Source of the DNA: Alopecurus myosuroides
Lineage: Eukaryota > Streptophyta > Magnoliopsida > Poales > Poaceae
Length of the DNA stretch: 64,000 nucleotides
Direction of reading: 5' to 3'
Assembly (NCBI GenBank): GCA_028641055.1
Contig: CM054058.1
Location: 237,315,551 to 237,379,550, forward strand
The position numbers were made by a program, and so were the translations under genes. Below the pieces are notes generated by a model, which worked only from the letters and a program-made list of their open reading frames with translations, was not told where the DNA came from and searched no databases. Each line of letters begins with the position of its first letter. Positions within the stretch are counted from its first letter, which is position 1. This document shows positions 23,155 through 32,919 of the stretch, in pieces.

Positions 23155-23444
23155 GGCCGTGTGCAGTGTTGTAAAAAACTGGTGTCTAAGAAAGTATTAG
23201 TCCTAGGACTAAACATTGGAGCATGAAAAAAAGTGGTGTCTAAGAAAAAGATTCCTAGACATGGGACTAGTGTAAGTCACAAGTGTCTAGTGATTAAAAA
23301 ATTCAGCCATTCCAACTATTGGTGGAGGAGAAGCTGTTTGGTACGGAAAGTGGGCAATATGGGTCCTACTAGGTGTGGAGTGAAATCAGTTTCTTAGACC
23401 CATGTTTACTTTTTCTTCTAGACACAGCTCAACGCTGTACACGC
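23155..23444. mobile_element. MITE with GGCCGTGTGCAGTG ends
   Basis: Imperfect inverted termini GGCCGTGTGCAGTGTTG and CAACGCTGTACACGC, about 290 bp apart. The interior holds repeated GGTGTCTAAGAAA blocks and their inverted forms (TTTCTTAGAC, TTCTTCTAGACAC). The flanks are TTA on the left and TA on the right, compatible with a Harbinger- or mariner-type MITE. The class is uncertain. Confidence 0.6.
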
Positions 23445-23446
23445 TA

Positions 23447-23914
23447 TACTCCCTCTGCCCGTACACCTAATAGCATCTTATATTATGGGACAGGGGGAGT
23501 ACTAGTTAAAAGAAGTAAACCATGACAAAAAAGGTGGTTCATGATGCACCTAATTTCATTCTCGAAAAAAAATGCACCTAATTAGAGGCTGCATAGCTGA
23601 ATTCAGTAGCTTACATGACCTATAGGTTCCTCCAAAGACAGAAATAAGGGGAAAACAGTCGGAAATGGAGAAAGAAAGGATAGAGGCCGGAACCATCTGG
23701 ATTCAAGTCCTTTGATAGCAAGTAATCTCAGCATAAATTCTCCATTAGGGTTGGTTCAATTAGAATGACGAACTGGACTACTGTTAGGTTGCAAACAAAC
23801 ATATTGATTCTATTCTTACAATGTAAACACTGTAATGGGACTGATGGAGTCTTAAGATAAACTAGTCTACCTTCAGTCAAAATTAGTCGGGCTTGTGAAG
23901 CCCAGTATTCGATC
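23447..23914. repeat. Local duplication, unit B
   Basis: This segment is homologous to 22337-22782. The first ~51 bp (23449-23499) is a shorter version of the Stowaway-like palindrome. Unit B keeps the sequence GAGCACTAAAAGTATCTTA (23136-23154) uninterrupted. The corresponding site in unit A is occupied by the LINE and the non-autonomous element. Confidence 0.85.
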
Positions 23915-24170
23915 GACAGGAGCATATAAAAACGCTATGCATCGACATCCTACAGAGCCGACAAGGCCGCCTCTCTTATTTTCAGTTTATTTCAGTTCCA
24001 GACCTACGAATAGGACAATTTCTCCGCAGTACCTCAGCTGAAGAAGTTTAATCCCTAAACCAAAGGTTGCTTAACCTCTACAGACATGTCAACTCGCTCC
24101 AGGTGAATAAATTTACAGTGGGGAGGCTAATATTTTTAACTAGTGTAAGTGCTTTCTCAGCAGCAACAAG

Positions 24171-27100
24171 TCAAGGATCTGGAATGTCTGAAGATGGAAG
24201 AAACCTCATCAGGAAGCTCGAGAGTGACCATACACAGATAACACCAAGAATCTGAAGGACAGTCAGTAGTGCCCCTAAGGAGTTCATAATAGCCAAAGTT
24301 TGGTTTGTTGCCTCAGTTGCTCTAACAGAAAAGGTGAGTGCTGTCACTAGCTGAGCTGCCCTGTTCAGTTGGTGAAGCCTGTAGACCTGCAAGATAGAGA
24401 TAAGTAAAGGTAAATGGGACATGCTAAGAACTATTGAGATATTTCACTCGAGGAACAACGTTAACCAAATGAAAATGTCTGTGATTCCATAAAAATAACA
24501 TGATTTGGCCTTTGGCCCACAGAAACAAGATTACAAGCCACCCAGCTTTCTTCTACATATGTATACTGCGGAGCGTTTCAGGTACTCCCAACTGTGTTCG
24601 GTACTCCGAAATTTCAAAATGACATCATTAAGTCGGGAAAAATTCTTAGAAAAAATGCCGCGTAGATAGAATATGTGTCAATCATGTCACAAAAAAATCG
24701 AGTCCCAGTTCCAAACATAACTCTTGAAACCCCTAAACAGTGTCAGTGCTGAATACGTCTTTTTTGTTTCTCAAACTACATACTGAGTTTGGTGCTGAAA
24801 CTTTGGACATACTAGATACATGTAATGTTAGTGTTTCAAATTTTATTTCACAACTTTTGGCAACTTTAAAAAGGACAAATAGTACGGGTTCACCGGGAGT
24901 ACTAGAACTACTGAGAGTATAGGATACATTCTCGTCTACAGACGGTTCTTTTTGTCATTTCACAACAGCGGTAGTCGTTAGAAGAAAGGTAGGCAATTCT
25001 GGTGTATGGCGTGAACTGTAGGCAACCCCATAAATACCAGGCAGTTAGGCATTACTAAGCTAAGCTTTACTTACTAATGGAATGAAATAAACATAGTCAG
25101 GTCAGGGAACAAGTTGTTAATAGTCTAGAATTGGTATTGAATACTGATCACTATAATGAGGACTGGACCCTCTATTCCGAATAATGTGTTTTGTGACTTA
25201 TGCCTATAACCCTCAACCAGAACAGAATTCATACATGAACTAAGCAACTAAGTAATTTATTGCGTGCATATCCTATTGTTTCCCATAAATATCAGGACTT
25301 TTTTCCCTTTGTTTTGCCTCAATGGTACAAAGTTATTATTTTTATTATTTCTCAACGATGGATGGTAGAGCAGGGAGTATTATATGGTTGGATGACCAAA
25401 CCTGTGATTGATAATGTAGCTTATAACTTCAAGATTTGAGAATATTATCTGCTAGCCTGTTTTATTTCGACCTTCAATGCTCCTAAACTCAGTTGCTACT
25501 CTTTGTTATGCGCACAATATGCACAAGGCAGCCAGCCCTTACATCCAAGAAAATAAGGATACCCAAGCAAATATGGATCTTATTGTAAGTAAAGTAGGGA
25601 GGGATTACTTGTTATTTGTTAGGGGATTATGATTTATTTGATCTGGTTCACTTAAATATTGCCTACAGGAGGCCCACATATATGGAAGGAGCTATGATGT
25701 CCATAGTAACCAAGCAAACAGTAAAGCAATCCCCAGCTTCGTTTGAATAGTTAGGCAAGTTATACTGTAACATCTGGTAATGGAGCTTTATTTTTCATGT
25801 TCACAATGAGCACGGCTATGCCAGCTCAAATCCTGTAACGAGTTCGCAACATCTCCCAAACGTGGGGTTACAAAGGTTGCAGCCATCATCTACAAAAAAT
25901 GGGCTGCGGCCATGGCTTGTCAAGGATGAGGTGCCTGTCCAGTACCCGTGATGAGAAGGCAGCAGGCCCTACCATCTGACAGAATAAGGTTATCAACCAT
26001 CAATGTTAGAAAAGTATGGTCTAACTGCTACTTTGTTAAGGACTAGAGTGAGTTCCATATTATACTATTGTTAGGCAGTGTCCCACGACCTATATAAAGG
26101 GAGCTACCACGTCAGTTCTAACCAGCCTGTGAATAAGTTGGTTTACTATCTCTTAGCACAGTCAATCTAGCTATCTCATAATGTATACACTTAGATTCTT
26201 CAAATGACCTTCAAACATTAGGTCTTGCATAAGCGATTTGTACATTTCCACGGAATCACACTTGACTATAACCAGAAAGGGCAACTTCAGAATCTAAGCA
26301 ATAACAGGATAAATTAAGAACCACATTACCTTAAATATGATAGGGATAACTGGCCAAGAAGGGGATTTCCGATGCCGAGCATACTGCTCAAATGCGAACT
26401 GTACAACAAGGCCTACCAAATAAGGTGCAAGAGTAGCTGAAGCTGCTGGTCCAGTCCAGGGCCAAACCATCCCCATTGTTAGAAGCGGTATTATCAAGCT
26501 CAAAACCATCGTCGTTACTGAAGAAATCCGAAAAAATCTAGCTTTTGACCAGATGTAGCTCTTAGGTGCTACTTGCTGCAAGGGCCTCCAGACTTTGTCA
26601 ATCAACAGGACAAAAATCCCGACTCCTCCGTAAAAAAGAGCCTCAGTAAAGAATAGTATAAGGAAATCTGCAGGCAACAACAAAATTTATCATGTAATGC
26701 AGCTATACCTAGACTTCATCTATTTATTTATTTTGAATGTTGCCTAGATTTCATCTAAATGTGGAATACTATGAATGTATGCTCATTGGCGTAGATGAGT
26801 AAATATCCTATGAATGAATGATGTATATCAGTGTTCATTTAAGCGAAATAAAACTGTTATGAGGTGTATGGGAATTATCAGATCAGATGTACATTTTTCA
26901 AGCACCAACTACAAATATGCCTTCAGTGGAATAAATGCTAGCAATACCCACAGATATATGATACATTTAAGTGGTAACCAACATACTAGTTGACTCCCCT
27001 AAATGATTAAAAGGTGGGACTGGGAGGTGGTTCTGCAAAATTTACTATGAGAATAAGATAAAGATCTCTATCGGCGTTGCTGAAACAAAATCCAGGATGG

Positions 27101-28285
27101 AAAGAACACATTTTTGAATTATAGCAGAAAGGATACCTGTCAACAGGGAATCCTCAAACACGGCTGAGAGTACTTTGCGCAGGTACAGCGATGGAAGAAC
27201 CAAAAAGGCCACAAGGATAGTTGGACCAACAAACCATACTAATCTAGATGCTTCCTTGCCAGGATGAGGCACACTCTCAACAGTTATCGTTTGAGAGCTG
27301 CCGCCATGAAATGAGATGAATCCCGATTTTCCAACGCCCCTCTCATTAGAATAGGAGCGGCCAGATGTAGAGGAATCTGCAGTACTCTTGTTATCTTCTA
27401 ACACCGCCGTGACTGAGGAAGGTGAAGCAATTGGCTCCTGTTTGTCTGTAGCAGCAAAGGAAACGAGTCGCTTAATATGAAGCCGTCCGTCGTGGTTGCT
27501 GGAGCTTCCTAGAACTTGTCCTGTCAAAAATGGCAAATCAGCGTAAAGGGCTTTGCGAATTCAACAAAGAGCTTTTGAGAAAGTAGATGGACAAAGGATT
27601 TTTCTTTTCACCTTTTAGGGTATCAAAATACTGCATCCTACTTCCATTTACCCTCTGAACAGAAAATGACCTTGCAAGCTGAGAGATGAGATAACCCGTG
27701 TCATTGCTACAAACAATTCAGTACGTTTTCATGTTCATAGTATCTTTTTTTGATAAAGATGTTCATAGCATCTAGAATCACAGAAGTATATGGAGCATAA
27801 AGTAGGTAGTCACATATGTCATTGTGGCCATACTACTAAACAACTTTAGGTGTTGTACCTGAATAAAAGAAGTCTACCATAAATGAGTTTGTCAAAGATA
27901 ATTACTCCCTCCGTCCACTTTTATAAGGCACACTTCTTACCTTATAAAAGTGGACGGAGGGAGTAGCACTTTGACATCAGACCAAATAGAGGGGACTAAA
28001 ATCTTCCTTTTCTAAGTATGCAAACGGGGCCTTCCACCAGCAGCTAAATATAATAACTCTACCTAATCAACGACCGAGCAAACAACCATACAAGAAAGAG
28101 TTGACAAACACAGGAAAAAAACTGTAGGCGTTTGAGGAAGAGGACGAGGAGGAGGGAATTGCCTTGGGATAGGAGGAAGCTACGGAGCTGATGCGGCAGC
28201 GTGGAGAGGCGGAGAAGGCCGGCGCGGACGGGGAGGCGGCCCTGGGGCGGAGCCGGAGGACGGTAGGGCCTGCCACGGCGGCCAT
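24171..28285 (-). CDS. Plastid-targeted multi-pass membrane protein of unknown function (5 exons)
   Basis: This is the only host gene I can support. Its exons on the minus strand are 28285-28092, 27706-27612, 27520-27137, 26667-26330 and 24386-24171. Exons 2-5 have GT-AG borders and compatible phases; the sum is 1227 nt (408 residues plus stop). The N terminus (MAAVAGPTVLRLRPRAASPS, then a serine run) looks like a chloroplast transit peptide. At least four hydrophobic helices follow: WFVGPTILVAFLVLP, DFLILFFTEALFYGGVGIFV, MVLSLIIPLLTMGMVW and LLTVLQILGVICVWSL. The exon 1 end is uncertain. The TT|GTATGG donor at 28091 keeps the frame, whereas the stronger AG|GTAGAG donor at 28062 lies after an in-frame TGA. 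I do not recognise the family. Confidence 0.75.
24387..26329 (-). other. Large intron 4 of the host gene
   Basis: The 1.9-kb intron between AAG|GTAATG and TTGCAG|GTCTAC has no coding signal. A segment at about 24566-24920 is bounded by GGTACTCCCAACTG and CGGGAGTACTAG and may be an old MITE, but I cannot fix its ends. Confidence 0.5.
27905..27963. mobile_element. 59-bp palindromic Stowaway remnant in intron 1
   Basis: CTCCCTCCGTCCACTTTTATA and its reverse complement flank a ~15-bp loop between TA dinucleotides (27903-27904 and 27964-27965). It is a near-perfect hairpin inside intron 1 of the host gene, derived from a Stowaway MITE by internal deletion. Confidence 0.88.
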
Positions 28286-28660
28286 GGGTGTCTGCCTTCC
28301 GTCGCGCTATCTGGCAGCAGGAAGGCACGGGGGTGGGGGAGGACGGACGGACGGGCACCGCGGCCGTTTGGCTCGGCACGGTTGGTGTGGTGGTGACCAG
28401 ACCGAATATCGGACGAGAACACTGACAACGCGTTGGGACTGTCATTTTTTTAGCATGGACCCAGCTGTCATAGTCAGGTCGAATAGACATGCCTTGAATA
28501 GTCAGGTCGTAACATTTTCTTTTTTTTTGGTTCGAACAAACATATACTCGCTCCTTATCGAAATATTATGAGATTAATATGAGATATTTTAGCGTTAAAA
28601 AGAATATATCTACAGTTCTACACAGTTTTAGTATGTATATACGTTTTTCTAAATCTAAAT
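28286..28660 (-). promoter_or_regulatory. Upstream region of the host gene
   Basis: Between the ATG at 28285 and the tandem duplication that starts at 28661 lies GC-rich sequence (28290-28440) and then AT-rich sequence. I see no clear TATA box. An alternative minus-strand frame runs upstream to 28490, but its amino-acid composition does not look like a protein N terminus. Confidence 0.35.
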
Positions 28661-30285
28661 TACTTATAAAAGAGCAAACTCCGTAGATACAATCAATCTC
28701 AGACGTTAAACTATGTGGATCAGACAGTCAGAATTTGTTCGATGTTGAGCTAGCAAACACAAGCCTAAATTACAATTGTTGCCACCGCTAAGTGCCACCC
28801 GCTCGACGAACCGGTACATGAATCGAAAAAAAAGTAAACATACCTGTAATCCTGCAGCTTGCCTGCGGTAGGACGAGGTCGAGCCGCGGAGGATCTTGGC
28901 GTCTGAGGTCGAGGCAGACCTGGTCAGGGTCGGCATGTGCAGGGGCGATGAGGATGCGAGGCCGAAGCTCGGTGGCGGAAGTCAGCTCCGTCGCGAGGCT
29001 AGGAAGGAGCCGGCACGAGGCGGAGGCCGGAGGCCTGGAGGTCGGTGACGAGGTGAGCCGTCAGACGAGCAGAGAAGGGAGAGGCGACCTTGGGCTCGAT
29101 ATGGTGGAGGAAAGCCGAGCTCGCGAAGGTGCTCGCCGGCGGCTAGAGGAGCTCGGGCTGGCAGGACGATACCGGGACGACGGAAACCAGCCCGTAGCGG
29201 GAGGAGACCAGGCAGAGCGGGGAGCTCCTGGAGGCGGCTGCCATGGCTCTTGGAGCACTCGGGTGCGTGGTAGAGTTTGGCTCGGGTTTGTGGTAGGGAG
29301 ATTACATGGGCTGGCAGTTAGCCCGTGGTACCCAGGATGCCTCCTTGCCAATACATGTTTTTTTTCTTTGTTTGTTTTATATAGCCTTTGGCAAAATAAT
29401 TTCAGGAAAAGAGAAAAGGTGTCCACAAATTACACCGGATATTATGGAGCCTCCAAATATTACTACTTATAAAAGAGCAAATTCCGTAGATACAATCAAT
29501 CTCAGATGTTAAACTATGTGGATCAGACGGTCGAAATCTGTCTGACGTTGAGATAGCAAACACAAGCCTAAATTACAATTGTTGCCACCGCTAAGTGCCA
29601 CCTACCCGACGAACCGGTACATGAATCGTAAAAAAAAGAGTAAATGGACCTGTAGTCCTGCAGCTTGCATGTGGCAGGACGAGGTCGAGCCGCGGAGGAG
29701 CTTGGCGTCCGAGGTCGAGGCAGACCTGGCCAGGGTCGGCATGTGCAGGGGCGACAAGCATGTGAGGCCGAAGCTCGGTGGCGGAAGTCAGCTCCGTCCC
29801 GATGCTAGGAAGGAGCCGACACGGGGCAGAGGCCGGAGGCCCGAAGGTAGGTGACGAGGTGAGCCGCCGGACTAGCAGAGCAGGGAGAGGCGACCTTAGG
29901 CTCGATATGGTGGAGGCAAGCTGAGCTCGCGAAGGTGCTCGTCGGTAGCTAGAGGAGCTCGGGCTGGCAGGACGATACCGGGACGACGGGAACCAGACCG
30001 TAGCAGGAGGAGACGAGGCGGAGCGTGGAGCTCATGGAGGCGGCTCCCGTGGCTCCTGGAGCGCTCGGCTGCGTGGTAGAGTTTGGCTCGGGTCTATGGT
30101 AAGGAGATTACGTGGGCTGGGAGTGGGCTGAGCTGGCCGGGGCAGTTGGCCCGTGATAGCCAGGATGCCTCCTTACCAATACATTTTTTTTCTTTGTTTG
30201 TTTTATACATCCTTTGGCAAAATAATTTCGGGAAAAGGGAAAAGGTGTCCACAAATTACACCGAAAATTATGGAGCCTCCTAATA
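28661..30285 (-). repeat. Two-copy tandem duplication (~803 bp units) with a first-exon-like segment
   Basis: Unit one (28661-29463) and unit two (29464 to ~30285) both start TACTTATAAAAGAGCAAA and end near TTATGGAGCCTCC. They align throughout with roughly 10 percent divergence by eye. On the minus strand each unit contains a GC-rich block with an ATG (MAAASRSSPLCLVSSRYG in unit one), a stop after about 33 codons, and a splice-donor-like end (TTACAG|GTATGT near 28845; CTACAG|GTCCAT near 29655). It looks like a duplicated 5' exon of a gene whose rest is missing. The function is unknown. Confidence 0.55.
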
Positions 30286-31198
30286 TTATATAGAATCCCC
30301 GATATTTTAATTTTGATTTTTGTTTTCCAAATTTTAGTTATCAATTTAGACATTGCGAGACCCTAAATGAGAAGCATGAATATACTATATATTTATGAAC
30401 CGATAGATTTGCCAAAGGGAAAAAAAAAGATGGACGCAGTCACGACTCTCTTAGGATGAAGCTTAATTTTACTGAGAACATATGTGCATCTTAGAAAATC
30501 TAAATTTAATCTTTTTATTTAAGATGTAGGTGAACAGAAAAAGAAGTAATCCACGTTCCTACGTCTACATATAATGTGTCCCCTTTAATTGTGAAGGTGA
30601 AGACGTGCACGTACCATGCCAACTAGTGTCTACAAAATGCTTTATCTAAGTAGAACTATAAGAATGTTCACTTAAACGAATATCCCTTATTTCGTTTTAG
30701 CGATTACACGATCCTAATCCACTATACCATCCCCGGTCGTCACAGCCGATAGTGTACATTCAAAGGTAGATATCATCATGTCAATCACGTTGTGCATGTG
30801 ACTCATGCTTAACTTTTCGGTCACTTGTGTTCTGAGGCCATATCTGTACATTCTAGACTCGACAGATTCCACTTTAGAATATTGTAGTGCATAAATGGCT
30901 TACACCCACCGTATGTGAACGCCGAAATGGATAGCACCCGATCGTCATGGCCTATCCCATAACGAAGAACTTTCTTGGTGGTGCATGCTAAAGAAAGAAC
31001 ACTAATGTTAGAATTGATTTGAGGGATCCTCTTATATAGCTACCGCCGTATATCTAATAAAAAAAAAGATGCACACATACCATCAAAGATGTAATGCAAT
31101 GTGGTATGGTCCTCGCGTCTCCATGTTGATAGTTTGAACAATTCATAAACTTACCATAACCACATTACATGTCCCTGCAAAATAAAGTTAGACGCCTC
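30286..31198. other. Unassigned AT-rich spacer
   Basis: I see no frame, element end or repeat in this stretch. It runs up to the outer edge of the Copia 3' LTR. Confidence 0.5.
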
Positions 31199-31935
31199 TG
31201 AAAGTAAAGTATGGCCACCTAGAGGGGGGGGGTGAATAGGTGCTACGACCAATTTTAATTTTTCTTAAAGTTTAGGCTCGACAAGAAGGTAAATTCTCTA
31301 GATTGTGCAACTAATGATGAATTTACCTATATGACAAGGCAAGCAACTAATGCAACTAGGACAACAATTAATACAACAAGAACTACAATAAAAGCTACGA
31401 GTGCGAGTAAGTAATGAGGGAGGAACGAGGTAACCGATGGAAGCACACGGAGACACGATGTATTTCCGAGTTCCTCATTTTTAGGGGAGTACGTCTCGTT
31501 GGAGGGGTGTGAGCTCGCCACGAAGGCCTACTCAACGCCACAAAGGCCTCACCCTATTCTCCGATGAACTTGCGCCACAAAGGCCTAGTTCACCTCTCAC
31601 TATTGAACCCCTTTGAGGCGGGGATCGAATCCTTTACAAACACTTGGGGCACACACCCACAACTTAATTGGGGGCTCCCAACTCTTCTTGAATCACCACT
31701 AGAACAAGAAGCTTAGGTTCTCCACAAGAGGAAATCCTAAGCAAAGATCTCTCAAGCAAATGAGAGGGAAATGGAAATCCGGTTGGTGAAGATGTAGATC
31801 CGGTGGTCCTCCTTCAATCCTCAAAGAATCAACGAGTTTGGGTGGAAGAGGAGGGAGATCTTGCTAGTGGGTGAGCTCCATTAATGGTGTCTTCAATGCT
31901 GGGGAGAGCTAACCCTTGGAGAGAGAAGTGAGGCT

Positions 31936-31944
31936 CTATTTATA
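31936..31944 (-). promoter_or_regulatory. LTR TATA box of the Copia element
   Basis: The minus strand reads GGCTATAAATAGAG. The nearest GAA/TTC array lies 47 bp upstream on the same strand (31991 and beyond), which is normal spacing for an upstream activating element. A leader (CTTCTCTCTCCAAGGG) follows downstream. Confidence 0.7.
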
Positions 31945-31984
31945 GCCTCCATCAAAACTAGCCGTTTTTCAGCCAGATTGCGAC

Positions 31985-32260
31985 CAGTCCGGAATGGTCC
32001 GGAATATTCCGGACCCCGGAATAATCCGGAGCAATCCGGATGGTCACAGAGCATAATCCCCTTATGGCCGGAATGGCCCCCGGAATATTCCGGTTGCCAA
32101 GAGAACAAAATCCCGTTGAGGCCGGAATGACCCCGGAATATTCCGGCTGCCGGAATCTTCCGGAATAATCCGGATTGTAACAGAACCTTTTCCCATAGAG
32201 ACCGGATTATTCCGGATATATTCCGGAGCCCGGATTGGCCCGGAATATTCCGGGCTTCCC
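31985..32260 (-). promoter_or_regulatory. Heat-shock-element-like array in the Copia LTR
   Basis: More than a dozen GGAAT, ATTCC or TTCCGGA units lie in 275 bp, many in strict 5-bp register. A perfect three-unit block GGAAT-CTTCC-GGAAT is at 32152-32166, and two-unit GGAAT-ATTCC blocks are at 32001-32010 and elsewhere. Alternating nGAAn/nTTCn units are the consensus binding site of heat-shock transcription factors. Expansion of a palindromic repeat is the alternative explanation. Confidence 0.6.
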
Positions 32261-32443
32261 TTTGAAGCTCTGTTTTTTGCCATGAAAAATCCATTTGATC
32301 TTCGATTTCTTCACCATTTCTTTGACACCGTATACGTGCTGAATTAAGACCAGTTCCTTTGACAAGATAGCACATACGGTTAGTAGCCTATTTATGTTGT
32401 TAACAAACACACAAAACAGCGAGATATCGAGAATGCACTTTCA

Positions 32444-32460
32444 GTCTCCCCCTTTTTGGT
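32444..32460 (-). other. Polypurine tract of the Copia element
   Basis: The minus strand reads ACCAAAAAGGGGGAGAC immediately before the LTR start TGAAAG. This is the expected priming site for plus-strand synthesis. Confidence 0.75.
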
Positions 32461-32919
32461 GTTTGATGACAACATAAAGATTTCACGGGGATAGAACAAT
32501 ATGAACTAAAGAAATGGTGTCCAAAAAATATACGGAGTTCTTCCTCGATGTGTGTCGTGAGACACACACTTCATAGGCTTTGCTCCCCCTATGTTTTAAA
32601 CACCAAGCCGACTAAACAAGTTCACATAACATGCAAGGATAAAGATAGACAATAATAGTACGCATGATAATAGTAACATAACCACGGGAAGGGTGACACG
32701 AATACGTCACGAGGTTCCACACACATAGAACGAAGTTTCAAACGAAGGAAACGAAATAAAGATACCGGAGCACAAGCCTATAAGATCAAAATCAAAAGGC
32801 AAAAAGACTTGTGCCCCAACCCTTGCAAATCCCGTGGAATCCTAATATGGGGACTCCTTCTCCCCCTTTGGCATCAAGACGCCAAAAAGGGACAATGATC
32901 CCACTAACGCCCCAAGAGA
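32461..32919 (-). other. Copia spacer between accessory ORF and purine tract
   Basis: Non-coding element DNA. A second purine tract, GCCAAAGGGGGAGAAGG on the minus strand near 32870, resembles the one next to the LTR. Such paired purine tracts are common after pol in SIRE-type elements. Confidence 0.5.

Larger units (their letters stand above)
31199..32443 (-). repeat. 3' LTR of the SIRE-like Copia element
   Basis: On the minus strand the 1245-bp LTR starts TGAAAGTGCATT (32443) and ends TTTACTTTCA (31199), with matching terminal inverted bases. The purine tract ACCAAAAAGGGGGAGAC sits directly before its start. The LTR holds a TATA box (TATAAATAG, minus, 31944-31936) and a dense cluster of GGAAT/ATTCC units (31985-32260). 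The partner LTR is outside the window, so the left edge rests on the terminal bases and the minus-strand polarity. Confidence 0.78.

Noticed and set aside
28059..28490. Longer minus-strand frame as the host-gene N terminus
   Set aside because: It would join exon 2 through the AG|GTAGAG donor, but its composition is not protein-like over the GC-rich part. The MAAVAG frame looks like a real transit peptide. Kept as an alternative only.
31199..31250. The G-rich run near 31225 as a polypurine tract
   Set aside because: It lies at the outer end of the LTR with the wrong polarity; the true purine tract is at 32444-32460.
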